Positions 19,445 through 29,458 are shown, numbered from the stretch's first letter. The stretch is 64,000 bases of DNA from Comamonadaceae bacterium (GCA_947450765.1 CANFXC010000001.1:124001-188000); one strand, 5' to 3'. Program-made: numbers and translations. Notes: generated by a model not told the origin, from the letters alone.

Positions 19445-20700
19445 CGGCTAGGCCACACATCCCACAGCATCATCAGCACGGCCAGACCCATCAGGCCTGC
19501 GCCTAACCAGCCGAACCAGCGCGTTTTAACGCCTGAGATGAAAGGCCCCATGACACTCTTGTTGCTGGCCAACAGCATCAGGCCGACCATGATGGGTGCG
19601 GCCACCACACCGTTGATGATGGCGCTCCAATACAGCGCTTTCATCGGGTCAATTGAGGTGAAGCTCAGGCCGGTGCCGACAACCGTGGCCACGGCAATGA
19701 TGGCGTAAAAGCGCTTGGCTTCGTACCAACGCCGCTCCAGCCCCTCGGGCCAGCCAAAGGCTTCGGCCACGGCATAGGCGGCTGATGAAGCCAACACCGG
19801 CACCGCCAGCAAGCCGGTGCCAATCACGCCACCGGCAAACAACATGAAGGCGAATTCTCCGGCCAACGGTTTCAGCGCCAGTGCCGCTTGCGCCGCCGAG
19901 GTGATGTCGCGAATACCAGCGGCATACAACACCACGGCAGCCATCACCATGATGAAAAAAGCGATCAGATTAGAAAAGCACATGCCGACGATGGTGTCGC
20001 GCCGCACCCGCTGCAGGTCGAGCCCAATGGTCGAATGGCTGCCACCGCCCTGACCTTTGAGTCGCAGTTCTTCCACCTCTTGCGAGGCTTGCCAAAAAAA
20101 CAAGTACGGCGAAATGGTCGTGCCCAGCAATGCCACCAACATCATCCAGTACGCCGACGACCACTCTATTTTAGGAATCACCAAGTCGTGCAGCACCTTG
20201 GCCCACGGCACATTGACGGTGAAGATGGCGATCACGTAAGCAAAGAGAAACAGCGTCAACCATTTGAGGATGGGTGCCAGCCGGCGGTAGGGCACAAAGA
20301 TTTGCAGCAGCACCGTGAGCAGCCCAAAAAATACCGCATGAAAATGTTCGCCGCCGCCCACCACCAGTTGCAGAGACTCGCCCATGGCCGCAATGTCAGC
20401 CGCAATGTTGATGGTGTTGGCCACCGTTAGCAAGACCACCACCGAGAGCAAAAAGGAACGCGGCGTGTGCTCGCGCAAATTAGCCGCCAGACCCTTGCCG
20501 GTGACCCGGCCAATGCGGGCGCTCACCAACTGAATTGCAATCATGAACGGCAGTGACAAAAACACGGTCCAGATCAGCCCGGTACCAAACTGCGCGCCCG
20601 CCTGTGTGTAAGTGGCAATACCGGATGGATCGTCGTCCGCAGCGCCCGTGACAACGCCCGGGCCGACATGGCGTAGAAACGACGGAATCAGTTTTGGCAT
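19441..20700 (-). CDS. Nramp family divalent metal transporter
   Basis: GPGVVTGAADDDPSGIATYTQAGAQFG, NTINIAADIAAMGES. Confidence 0.88.
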   Translation of the reverse strand: MPKLIPSFLRHVGPGVVTGAADDDPSGIATYTQAGAQFGTGLIWTVFLSLPFMIAIQLVSARIGRVTGKGLAANLREHTPRSFLLSVVVLLTVANTINIAADIAAMGESLQLVVGGGEHFHAVFFGLLTVLLQIFVPYRRLAPILKWLTLFLFAYVIAIFTVNVPWAKVLHDLVIPKIEWSSAYWMMLVALLGTTISPYLFFWQASQEVEELRLKGQGGGSHSTIGLDLQRVRRDTIVGMCFSNLIAFFIMVMAAVVLYAAGIRDITSAAQAALALKPLAGEFAFMLFAGGVIGTGLLAVPVLASSAAYAVAEAFGWPEGLERRWYEAKRFYAIIAVATVVGTGLSFTSIDPMKALYWSAIINGVVAAPIMVGLMLLASNKSVMGPFISGVKTRWFGWLGAGLMGLAVLMMLWDVWPSR

Positions 20701-20831
20701 GGGGGCAGTCTAGCAAGACCATTTTTCAATCTCCAAAAGTGCAAAAACAGTGCGTACTGCACCGGATAAGAGCAAAAATGAAAAGAAACTCAGCAATTCG
20801 TTGCTTTTAACCATAACAACAGTTCACAAGT

Positions 20832-20847
20832 TGGCACAGCTCATGCA
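20832..20847 (+). promoter_or_regulatory. candidate sigma-54 (RpoN) -24/-12 promoter
   Basis: TGGCAC-agctc-aTGCA with correct GG/GC spacing, about 60 nt upstream of the ATG at 20908. Confidence 0.6.
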
Positions 20848-20907
20848 TAGTAGATTTCGGAACGGCATCCGCTGCTTCGCCTTTCACGCACAACAACAGG
20901 ATTTACC

Positions 20908-21741
20908 ATGAAAACCGTGTCTCGTTTCACCGCCATCGCAGCCGTTTTACTAGCCAGCTCAAGCGCTTTTGCCGCTGACTGGAGCAGCAACTCCGTCACT
21001 TACGCGTATGCACCGCATCAGTCTGAGCCTGCCGTTTCCGACAAGGTGGCGAAGAACATCATGACCTTCACGCACGTGAGTGGCGACAAGCTGGGTACCA
21101 ACCTGTTCAACATTGACTTGCTCAAGTCAGACAGTTCAGATCAGGCCAATAATGGCGGCGGCGGCGCTCAGGAGTGGTATGGCTTTTACCAGCGCAACTT
21201 TTCCTTGAACGCCATGACCGGCAACAAAACCGGTTACGGCATCGCCAAAGACCTGAACTTGACAGCCCGTGTCGACGCTGGTGCCAAAAACACTGCATTT
21301 GCCCCTGCTCCCCGCAAACTGCAACTCGGCATGTCAGCTGCCATGCCGGTGAGCGCGGGCTTCTGGGACATCGGTTTTGCTGCCTATAAAGAAACGAATC
21401 ACAACGGAGATTTAGGCACGTCTGTGTCATTCAAAACTGCGCCAGCACTGAATTCAGCTTGGGCAATCCCCGTAGCGGGAATCGGCACTCTTGGCGGTTT
21501 TGTCAATATCGTTGGTCCCAAGGGCAAGGATGGTTATGGTGGGCAAACTGCGACGGAAACCCTGATTCGTGCTACTTTCATGTTTGACGTCTTGGGGCCA
21601 AAAAGCGGGCTGAGTGCAGGTGCCGGCGTTGAATACTGGAACAACAAGTTTGGCTGCGACAGCAGCATTTCTAACGGCGGCCTTAACGGCAATAAATGCA
21701 CATCCACCACACCTTTGGTGCTGGTTTCCTACAAGCTGTAA
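20908..21741 (+). CDS. Tsx-like nucleoside-specific outer membrane channel / outer envelope protein
   Basis: Signal peptide MKTVSRFTAIAAVLLASSSAFAADW; alternating beta-barrel pattern with terminal LVLVSYKL; genomic context of purine genes. Confidence 0.72.
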   Translation: MKTVSRFTAIAAVLLASSSAFAADWSSNSVTYAYAPHQSEPAVSDKVAKNIMTFTHVSGDKLGTNLFNIDLLKSDSSDQANNGGGGAQEWYGFYQRNFSLNAMTGNKTGYGIAKDLNLTARVDAGAKNTAFAPAPRKLQLGMSAAMPVSAGFWDIGFAAYKETNHNGDLGTSVSFKTAPALNSAWAIPVAGIGTLGGFVNIVGPKGKDGYGGQTATETLIRATFMFDVLGPKSGLSAGAGVEYWNNKFGCDSSISNGGLNGNKCTSTTPLVLVSYKL

Positions 21742-21759
21742 TCCGTCTTCAAAGACCTG

Positions 21760-21799
21760 AAAAAAGGCGGTTGGAGCGTTCGCTCCGACCGCCTTTTTC
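21760..21799 (+). terminator. Rho-independent terminator downstream of the tsx-like gene
   Basis: aaaaaaggcggttggagcg-ttcg-ctccgaccgccttttt, long perfect stem and T run. Confidence 0.9.
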
Positions 21800-21839
21800 A
21801 TGGGCGTTCACAAGCGCTGTGTGGGCCCGCTGCCAACGC

Positions 21840-23198
21840 CTACAAAATCAAAATCGCCCTGAAGTCATTCACATTGGTATGAGTCGGCCCGGTGATGACC
21901 AGGTCCCCCAGCGGCTCAAAGAAACCGTAAGCGTCATTGCGGTCCAAATAGCGGTCAATTTTCATGCCGGCAGCTTGGGCCCGGGCCAGCGTATCTGGCG
22001 CCACATAAGCGCCGGCGTTGTCTTCAAGTCCGTCGATGCCGTCGGTGTCGGCAGCCAAGGCGTGAACGCCCGACTGGCCCTGCAAACCGAGTGCGAGCCC
22101 TAGGCAAAACTCTCCCGCCCGACCACCGCGACCGCGCATTTTTTCATCCGCAACCGCTGGCTGCGCACGCACCGTCACGGTGGTTTCACCGCCGCTCAAA
22201 ATCACGCAAGGTGCTTCAAACGGTTGGCCTTTTTGCTTCACGGCACGTGCCAGCGCCGCATGCACCTTGCCGACTTCGCGGGACTCGCCTTCCATCTCGT
22301 CACTCAGGATATAGGCCTTCAGTCCAGCCGCACGCGCCACGTCAGCGGCTGCCTCCAAGCTTTGCTGCGGTGTGGCAATCAAGTGGACTTCGTGGCCCTT
22401 GAAAACAGCGTCGCCGGGCTTCGGCGTTTCGAGCGCGCCGCTTTCAAGGTCGGCGCGTAAAGCCGCCGGTACATCAATCGCGTACCGCTGCAAGATCGCC
22501 AGCGCGTCAGCGCAAGTAGTCGCGTCGGGCACAGTCGGCCCGCTGGCGATGATGGACGGGTCGTCGCCCGGCACGTCACTGATGGTCAAAGTGACCACAC
22601 GCGCCGGTGCGCAAGCAGCCGCCAGTCGCCCGCCCTTGATGCGCGACAGGTGTTTGCGCACGCAATTCATCTCGCTGATATTCGCGCCGCTGTTCAACAA
22701 CTCTTTGTTGATGCGCTGCTTGTCGGCCAGCGTCAAGCCGTCGGCGGGTAACGTCAGCAAGGCAGAGCCGCCACCTGAAATCAGGCACAACACGAGATCG
22801 TTTTCAGTCAAGCCCTGCACCATGGCCAAGATGCGTTCGGCAGCGACCAGCCCGGCGGCATCAGGCACCGGGTGCGCGGCTTCAACGATCTCGATGCGCG
22901 GTTTCAACCCAGCAGGGCGCGGTGGAATGTGGTGATAACGCGTGACCACCAACCCGTGTAATGGCGCATCAGCGGGCCACAGTGCTTCCACAGCTTGCGC
23001 CATAGAACCACCCGCCTTGCCAGCGCCAATGACGATGGTGCGGCCACCACTGTCACGGCTGGGCGGTGAGGGTAAAAAAGCGGCCGTATTGTGCAAGGGC
23101 AAGGCGCGCTGCACGGCAGCTTGGTAGAGACTCAGCAAAAATTCGCGTGGCTGGTCTTGGGGCGACTTGCCAGGGTCGAGAGAGGATGGTGAAGTCAT
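21840..23198 (-). CDS. ttuD: glycerate 2-kinase / hydroxypyruvate reductase family (DUF4147-MOFRL)
   Basis: GGRTIVIGAGKAGGSMAQAVE, CLISGGGSALLTLPADGL, GADISEMN-like GANISEMNCVRKHLSRIKGG, DTDGIDG. Confidence 0.85.
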   Translation of the reverse strand: MTSPSSLDPGKSPQDQPREFLLSLYQAAVQRALPLHNTAAFLPSPPSRDSGGRTIVIGAGKAGGSMAQAVEALWPADAPLHGLVVTRYHHIPPRPAGLKPRIEIVEAAHPVPDAAGLVAAERILAMVQGLTENDLVLCLISGGGSALLTLPADGLTLADKQRINKELLNSGANISEMNCVRKHLSRIKGGRLAAACAPARVVTLTISDVPGDDPSIIASGPTVPDATTCADALAILQRYAIDVPAALRADLESGALETPKPGDAVFKGHEVHLIATPQQSLEAAADVARAAGLKAYILSDEMEGESREVGKVHAALARAVKQKGQPFEAPCVILSGGETTVTVRAQPAVADEKMRGRGGRAGEFCLGLALGLQGQSGVHALAADTDGIDGLEDNAGAYVAPDTLARAQAAGMKIDRYLDRNDAYGFFEPLGDLVITGPTHTNVNDFRAILIL

Positions 23199-23214
23199 GC
23201 GTTGACGTCGGAAC

Positions 23215-24381
23215 TTAACTCGCCAAGTTCTTCATCTCGGCGTACAAGTCGGCCTTGCCTTCAAAACCAATACCGACCAGCGCTGGCAGCGTCACCAGAC
23301 TATTTTCCACTTTCACACCATCCGGAAAGCCGCCATACGGCTGGAACAAATCGGGGTAACTCTCGTTGCCGCCCAAGCCCAGACCCGCCGCAATCGCCAG
23401 CGACATCTGATGTCCACCGTGAGGAACGCAGCGACTGGCCGACCAGCCGTTCTCGCGCAGCATGTCCAGCGTTCGCAAGTACTCGACCAAGCCATAGCTC
23501 AGTGCACAGTCAAACTGCAGCCAGTCGCGGTCGGGTCGCATGCCGCCGTAGCGAATCAAATTCTGGGCATCTTGCATCGAGAAAAGATTCTCGCCGGTGG
23601 CCATGGCGGGCGCGTAATGCTGCGCCAGCTCAGCCTGCAAAGCGTAGTCCAGCGGGTCGCCGGCTTCTTCGTACCAAAACAAGTTGTAGCCCGCCATGGC
23701 TTTGGCGTAGGCCACGGCTGTGGGCAAATCAAAGCGGCCATTGGCGTCCACCGCCAAGCGTTGGCCAGGGCCGAGCAGCTTGAGCACGGCCTCGATGCGC
23801 TTGCAGTCGTCCGCCAGTGGCGCACCACCAATCTTCATCTTGACCACCGAATAACCGCGGTCTAAATAGCTCTGCATTTCGCCGGTCAAACCTTCCAGCC
23901 CTTTGCCGGGCCAGTAGTAACCACCGGCGGCGTAAACAAACACCTGCCGGTTCGCCGTGCCGTTGCCATAACGCTCGGCCAGCAATTGGTACAGCGGCTT
24001 GTTGGCGATCTTGGCCACCGCGTCCCAGACCGCCATGTCAATGGTGCCGACCGCCACCGAGCGCTCACCATGGCCGCCCGGTTTTTCATTGTTCATCAAG
24101 GTCGCCCAGACCTTGTGCGGGTCGATGTTGCCGTCTTTGTCGTCGAGCAAACTGGCTGGATCGGCTTCAAGCACACGTGGAATGAAACGCTCGCGCATCA
24201 AAGCGCCTTGGCCGTAGCGGCCGTTGGAGTTGAAGCCGTAACCGATGACCGGTTTGCCGTCCCGTATCACGTCGGTGACCACCGCCACCAGACTCAGCGT
24301 CATCTTGGAAAAGTCGATGTAAGCGTTGCGGATGTTCGACTTGATCGGGCGCGTGGACTCGCGGATTTCGGTGATTTTCAA
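23215..24381 (-). CDS. enolase-superfamily (mandelate racemase/MLE) dehydratase, likely D(-)-tartrate dehydratase
   Basis: VVKMKIGG KxK, AVDANGRFD, CVPHGGHQMSLAIAAGLGLGGNESYP; adjacent tartrate genes. Confidence 0.8.
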   Translation of the reverse strand: MKITEIRESTRPIKSNIRNAYIDFSKMTLSLVAVVTDVIRDGKPVIGYGFNSNGRYGQGALMRERFIPRVLEADPASLLDDKDGNIDPHKVWATLMNNEKPGGHGERSVAVGTIDMAVWDAVAKIANKPLYQLLAERYGNGTANRQVFVYAAGGYYWPGKGLEGLTGEMQSYLDRGYSVVKMKIGGAPLADDCKRIEAVLKLLGPGQRLAVDANGRFDLPTAVAYAKAMAGYNLFWYEEAGDPLDYALQAELAQHYAPAMATGENLFSMQDAQNLIRYGGMRPDRDWLQFDCALSYGLVEYLRTLDMLRENGWSASRCVPHGGHQMSLAIAAGLGLGGNESYPDLFQPYGGFPDGVKVENSLVTLPALVGIGFEGKADLYAEMKNLAS

Positions 24382-24447
24382 AGCAGGTTTCCAGTTTCAA
24401 TTCATTGAACAACGATGAACAACGGCCCCCGTGAACGGCAGCAGCAC

Positions 24448-25431
24448 TTATTTTTTACCCAAGCCCAAACGCTGCGCACCCTCAACATACAAGCTGATGC
24501 GCTCCTTCATGAAAGCGTCCATCTCAGCATTGCCGATATTGACCAACTCAAAGCCGCTTTTGGCGGCCAAGGCCTTCATCTCTGGGTCGTTGTTCATCGC
24601 CATCCACATGTCAGCGATTTTTTTGCGGTTTTCAGGCGAGGTCGATTTTGGCACGCCAATGCCGCGGTAAGCACCATCGACCCAGTCCACACCGAGTTCA
24701 CGGAAAGTAGGTACATCGGGCATCAGCGGGTGGCGCTGCTCCATGGCCACGGCCAGCGCCCGCACTTTGGCCCGGTTAGCAATCGCAAACGGCGTGTAGG
24801 TCACCGCGCCATCAATCTGCGCACCGACCACGGCCAGCGCCATGTCGCCCGTGCCTTTGTAGGGCACATAAGTACTCTTGATGCCAAAAGCCGCATTCAG
24901 ACGTTCGTGGGCCGCGTGGTTGGCCGAGTTCAGACCGGAGCCACCGAGGCTCATTTTGCCGGGCTCTTTTTTAGCGGCAGCGATGAACTCTGCAAAGGTT
25001 TTGTACGGGCTGCTCACCGGCACGATCAGCACGTCTGGCGTGTAATGAAACCAAAAAGCCGGCGTGATATCGGCCGTTTTGTATTGCACCTGGCCTTCGA
25101 TCGGCTGAAAAACAATGTGCGGCAAATTGATGCCGACCACGTTCAAGCCGTCGCCGGGCAAGCTGTTCATCTGCCCCCACATCAGGCCACCGCCGGCACC
25201 GGCTTTGTACTGAACGATGGTTTCAATCGCAGCGCATTTTTTCTTCAAAACCATCTGCTGGTGACGCGCCGACAAATCAGACTCACCACCGGGCGGAAAG
25301 GCCTGCCAATAGAGCATATTTTTCTCGGGACATGGGGGCATCACGGACGTCGTGGGTGCCGTTTGAGCCATTGCCGCAGGGGCTGCGGCGATGCAAAAAA
25401 TACCGATCAGATGGCGGATGTTGAACTGCAT
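24448..25431 (-). CDS. Bug/TctC family tripartite tricarboxylate transporter substrate-binding protein
   Basis: Signal peptide; ETIVQYKAGAGGGLMWGQM, KMSLGGSGLNSANHAAHERL..VPYKGTGDMALAVVGAQIDG; divergent family member. Confidence 0.72.
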   Translation of the reverse strand: MQFNIRHLIGIFCIAAAPAAMAQTAPTTSVMPPCPEKNMLYWQAFPPGGESDLSARHQQMVLKKKCAAIETIVQYKAGAGGGLMWGQMNSLPGDGLNVVGINLPHIVFQPIEGQVQYKTADITPAFWFHYTPDVLIVPVSSPYKTFAEFIAAAKKEPGKMSLGGSGLNSANHAAHERLNAAFGIKSTYVPYKGTGDMALAVVGAQIDGAVTYTPFAIANRAKVRALAVAMEQRHPLMPDVPTFRELGVDWVDGAYRGIGVPKSTSPENRKKIADMWMAMNNDPEMKALAAKSGFELVNIGNAEMDAFMKERISLYVEGAQRLGLGKK

Positions 25432-25543
25432 AAGATTGTCTCCTCGAGTGGTCCTCTGGAATGGCCAGCATCAACATGCCGCGGCCATGCGCTTGGGCAT
25501 CCTTCAGGATGCTCTTGTGGTGTTTTTGTCCTGACGCGAGCGC

Positions 25544-26629
25544 TCAGGCTGCGCGCCTCTGCTCTCCGCGAAGCAGCTGACAAACAGCATCGGTCACTTG
25601 CGCGGTATTGGCCTGGCCGCCGAGGTCACGCGTGTGCAAGCGAACATCGGCCGTCACAGCTTCAATGGCTTGCATGAGTTGCGCGGCCTCTTGCGCCAAG
25701 CCAAGGTGCTCCAGCATCATCACGCAGGACCAAAAGGTGCCGACCGGATTGGCCAGGCCCAAGCCCATGATGTCAAAGGCCGAGCCGTGGATCGGTTCAA
25801 ACATGGATGGGTAGCGACGCTCGGGATCGATGTTGCCGGTGGGTGCAATCCCTAGGCTTCCGGCCAGCGCGGCGGCCAAGTCGCTCAACACGTCAGCGTG
25901 CAGATTGGTGGCGACCAGCGTGTCCAGCGTGGCCGGGCGATTGACCATGCGGGCGGTGCAGGCGTCGACCAGTTCTTTATCCCACTTGACGTCGGGAAAC
26001 TCTTGGCTGATCTGCACGGCGATCTCGTCCCACATCACCATCGCGTGGCGCTGGGCGTTGGATTTGGTCACCACCGTCAGCAGCTTGCGGGGGCGTGACT
26101 GGGCCAGTTTGAAAGCGAAGCGCATGATGCGCTCGACACCGGCGCGCGTCAGGATCGACATGTCGGTGGCGACCTCGATCGGGTGCCCTTGGTGAACCCG
26201 GCCACCGACGCCGGCGTACTCGCCTTCCGAGTTTTCACGCACGATGACCCAGTTCAGGTCGTCAGCGCTGCAACGTTTGAGCGGGCTGTCAATGCCGGGC
26301 AAGATGCGCGTCGGCCGCACGTTGGCGTACTGATCGAAGCCTTGACAAATCTTCAAGCGCAAGCCCCACAAGGTGATGTGGTCAGGGATGTGCGGGTCAC
26401 CGGCGGACCCGAAAAGAATCGCGTCCATCGGCCGCAGTGCGTCCAGGCCGTCGGCAGGCATCATCACGCCATGCTGGCGGTAGTAGTCGCCGCCCCAGTC
26501 GAAGGCATGAAAGTCAAACTTGAACTTGTTTTGGGTGGCGGCCAGCGCCTGCAGCACGGTTTGCCCTGCGGGCACCACCTCTTTGCCAATGCCGTCACCA
26601 GGAATGCACGCGATTTTGTAAGTTTTCAT
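25544..26629 (-). CDS. ttuC: tartrate dehydrogenase/decarboxylase
   Basis: Isocitrate/isopropylmalate DH fold: ACIPGDGIGKEVVPAG, NVRPTRILPGIDSPLK, EPIHGSAFDIMGLGLANPVGTFWS. Confidence 0.88.
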   Translation of the reverse strand: MKTYKIACIPGDGIGKEVVPAGQTVLQALAATQNKFKFDFHAFDWGGDYYRQHGVMMPADGLDALRPMDAILFGSAGDPHIPDHITLWGLRLKICQGFDQYANVRPTRILPGIDSPLKRCSADDLNWVIVRENSEGEYAGVGGRVHQGHPIEVATDMSILTRAGVERIMRFAFKLAQSRPRKLLTVVTKSNAQRHAMVMWDEIAVQISQEFPDVKWDKELVDACTARMVNRPATLDTLVATNLHADVLSDLAAALAGSLGIAPTGNIDPERRYPSMFEPIHGSAFDIMGLGLANPVGTFWSCVMMLEHLGLAQEAAQLMQAIEAVTADVRLHTRDLGGQANTAQVTDAVCQLLRGEQRRAA

Positions 26630-26702
26630 GGCTTGACTTTAGCCATTGCCGCAAGCTCTGCCAGCGCTTAAAGTGATGTCATTGTTTACCTGGGAGTTAT
26701 CA

Positions 26703-27638
26703 ATGACCGCTTCGGTTTCAGCCCCTTCCGAGATGGCTTTTTTCAGCGAGCTGGTTCGCTGCGGCGGTTTTTCGCTGGCGGCGCGTGAGTTGGGCGTGAC
26801 GACCGCGGCCATCAGCAAACGACTGGCGCACTTGGAACAACGGCTTGGCGTGCGCTTGCTGAACCGCACCACGCGCCGCACCAGCCTCAGCGCTGAAGGC
26901 GAAATTTACCTGGCCCATGCGCGCCGCATTCTGGCCGACATCAGCGACATGGAGCAGCTGGTCTCTGAGGCGCATGCCATGCCGCAAGGCCTGCTGCGCA
27001 TCAACGCGACACCGGGTTTTGGGCGCAGCCATGTCGCGCCGCTGATTTCACGCTTCGTCAAACTCCATACGGAAGTTCAGGTGCAGCTGCAGCTGACGGT
27101 GGACCCGCCGAGTTTGGCCGAAGACGCCTTTGATGTGTGCATCCGCTTTGGTGAGCCACCCGACGCGCGGGTGGTGGCGCGCAAAATTGCACCCAACCGC
27201 AGGCTGTTGTGCGCCTCACCGGCTTACTTGACACGGCGCGGCACACCCAAGGTGCCGAGCGACCTGACGCAGCACAACTGCCTGGGTATCCGTCAAGGCG
27301 ACGATGCCTACGGCAGCTGGCGGCTGACGTCAGGCAAACGCATGGAAACCGTCAAAGTGCGCGGCAACCTCAGCACCAGCGATGGCGAAATCGCCGTCGA
27401 TTGGGCGCTGGACGGCCACGGCATCCTCATGCGCGCCGAATGGGACATTGCCAAATACGTCCGCAGCGGCCGGTTGGTGCAAGTGCTGGAAGGCTATGAA
27501 ACACCGCCGGCCGACATCCATCTGGTCTGTCCGCAGCGCTTGCAAATGTCCGCACGGGTACGGGCTTTTGTAGATTTCACCGCCAAACATTTTGAAAAAT
27601 CATCGACGTTGGCGGCGGGTCTGGTGACGCGCTGGTGA
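26703..27638 (+). CDS. LysR family transcriptional regulator (tartrate block)
   Basis: FFSELVRCGGFSLAARELGVTTAAISKRLAHLEQRLGVRLLNRTTRR; divergent from ttuC. Confidence 0.9.
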   Translation: MTASVSAPSEMAFFSELVRCGGFSLAARELGVTTAAISKRLAHLEQRLGVRLLNRTTRRTSLSAEGEIYLAHARRILADISDMEQLVSEAHAMPQGLLRINATPGFGRSHVAPLISRFVKLHTEVQVQLQLTVDPPSLAEDAFDVCIRFGEPPDARVVARKIAPNRRLLCASPAYLTRRGTPKVPSDLTQHNCLGIRQGDDAYGSWRLTSGKRMETVKVRGNLSTSDGEIAVDWALDGHGILMRAEWDIAKYVRSGRLVQVLEGYETPPADIHLVCPQRLQMSARVRAFVDFTAKHFEKSSTLAAGLVTRW

Positions 27639-27640
27639 CC

Positions 27641-28543
27641 TCAAGCTGACTGGCTGAGCGCCCACTCGCGCAAGGCCTCGGCAAACTCCAGCACCGCCGG
27701 CGAAGTGTTGTCGGTGCGCCGCAGCAGGTAGACATCACCGCTGACGCTTGCAGCCTGAAGTTCACCTTTGAGCTGGCACAGCACCACCGCGCCTTCGCGC
27801 ATGCGCACCAGTGAAGCCGGCACCAAAGACACCCCCAAACCGGCGGCAACCAAGTTCAGCACAGCCGGAATCTCCACCACTTGCTGCACGATGCGCGGCG
27901 CAAAGCCCGCTTGCACGCAGGCGTCAAAAACACTCTGCGCAAAGGCTGACGACTCCAGCCGCAAAAACACGAAGTCCTCGTGCTTAAGCTCCGCCAGCCG
28001 AATGCTTTTGCGCCCAGCCAGAGCATGGCCCAACGGCAAAGCACAGACCAGCGGGTCGCGCCAGAGCAGGGTCGATGTCAACTCGCCGTCGCTGGGTGCG
28101 CTGCGCGACACGCTCAGGTCCAGTTGCCCTTCGCGCAAAGACTGCACATGGTCAGACGGTCGCATTTCTTGCAGCACCACTTCGACACCCGGCCGGCGTT
28201 CGCGGAACTGCTTGATGAAACTCGGGAATGGCCCCAAAAAATGCGAGCCGGCCAGCCCCACCTGCACGCGGCCCTCGACCCCTTCGGCGACGCGCCGCAC
28301 ATGGCTGCGCGCGTCTTCGATACGCTCCAAAACAGCGCGCGCATGCGGCAACAAAGCCTTGCCGGCTTCGCTGAGTTCAACGCTGCGGCTGGTCCGGTTG
28401 AACAGCCGTGCACCCAGCTCAGCCTCCAGATTGGCTATTTGATAACTCAAAGGCGGCTGGGAGACGTGCAGCTTTTGCGCCGCCCGGGTGAAGCTCAGCT
28501 CGCTGGCCAACACCGTGAAATAGCGCAACTGTCGAAGGTCCAT
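27641..28543 (-). CDS. LysR family transcriptional regulator
   Basis: MDLRQLRYFTVLASELSFTRAAQKLHVSQPPLSYQIANLEAELGARLFNRTSR. Confidence 0.93.
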   Translation of the reverse strand: MDLRQLRYFTVLASELSFTRAAQKLHVSQPPLSYQIANLEAELGARLFNRTSRSVELSEAGKALLPHARAVLERIEDARSHVRRVAEGVEGRVQVGLAGSHFLGPFPSFIKQFRERRPGVEVVLQEMRPSDHVQSLREGQLDLSVSRSAPSDGELTSTLLWRDPLVCALPLGHALAGRKSIRLAELKHEDFVFLRLESSAFAQSVFDACVQAGFAPRIVQQVVEIPAVLNLVAAGLGVSLVPASLVRMREGAVVLCQLKGELQAASVSGDVYLLRRTDNTSPAVLEFAEALREWALSQSA

Positions 28544-28553
28544 GATTCATCCA

Positions 28554-28563
28554 ATACCGGTAT
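28554..28563. promoter_or_regulatory. palindrome ATACCGGTAT in LysR / maleate isomerase divergent promoter region
   Basis: Perfect 10-bp palindrome 11 bp upstream of the LysR start codon. Confidence 0.4.
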
Positions 28564-28661
28564 AGATCAATCCATATTATGTATTTGCGCGTATCAATCA
28601 AGCCGCCGAAGATCGGACCACTTTGACACCCTCTCACCCTGAGACCAACAGAAAGCATCGC

Positions 28662-29414
28662 ATGAGCCGTTCATACCGCGTGGGACTGATCGTCCCGAGT
28701 TCCAACACCACCATGGAAACCGAGATTCCGGCCATGCTGCGCGCCCGCGAGCTGGTGCTGCCGGAGCGCTTCACCTTTCACTCCAGCCGCATGCGCATGA
28801 AGGAAGTCACCAAAGCCGAACTCGAAGCGATGGACCGCGACTCTGACCGCTGCGCTCTGGAACTCTCGGACGCCCGTATGGACACCATGGGCTACGCCTG
28901 TTTGGTGGCCATCATGAGCATGGGCAAGGGCTACCACCGCGAATCCCAACGCCGGCTGCAAGAAGTTTGCGCCGCCAATGGCGGGCCGACATCCGTCACC
29001 ACCAGCGCCGGTGCCTTGGTCGAAGGCTTGCAGGCGCTAGGCGCCAAGCGCGTGTCGATCATCGCGCCCTACATGAAGCCGCTGACGCGCATGGTCATTG
29101 ACTACCTTGAGCACGAAGGCATTGAAGTGGTGGACAGCATTTCGCTGGAGATCCCGAACAACCTTGAAGTCGGTGCGCGTGACCCGAAAGCACCGGCCGA
29201 GTTGTACAAGCAGCTCAATATCAAAGGCGTGGACGCCATCGTGGCGTCAGCCTGCGTGCAAATGCCGTCGCTGGCCGCCGTGCCGATGATCGAGCAAGCC
29301 AGCGGTCTGCCGGTGGTCTCAAGCGCGGTCTGCACCACTTGGGCTTTGCTGAAAAACCTCGGCCTTGAGCGCCACGTGCCCAATGCCGGTACGCTACTCT
29401 CCGGCAAGTATTAA
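28662..29414 (+). CDS. maleate cis-trans isomerase / Asp-Glu racemase family
   Basis: MSRSYRVGLIVPSSNTTMETEIPAML; IVASACVQMPSLAAVPMIEQASGLPVVSSAVCTTWALLKNLGL; two conserved Cys. Confidence 0.85.
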   Translation: MSRSYRVGLIVPSSNTTMETEIPAMLRARELVLPERFTFHSSRMRMKEVTKAELEAMDRDSDRCALELSDARMDTMGYACLVAIMSMGKGYHRESQRRLQEVCAANGGPTSVTTSAGALVEGLQALGAKRVSIIAPYMKPLTRMVIDYLEHEGIEVVDSISLEIPNNLEVGARDPKAPAELYKQLNIKGVDAIVASACVQMPSLAAVPMIEQASGLPVVSSAVCTTWALLKNLGLERHVPNAGTLLSGKY

Positions 29415-29458
29415 AAATTTCAATCGCTTCCCCATAAATTCTTAAACGAGAGACAGCC

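Noticed and set aside
24415-25677. 420-aa plus-strand ORF
   Set aside because: Antisense to the Bug and tartrate dehydrogenase genes; no domain and atypical composition.
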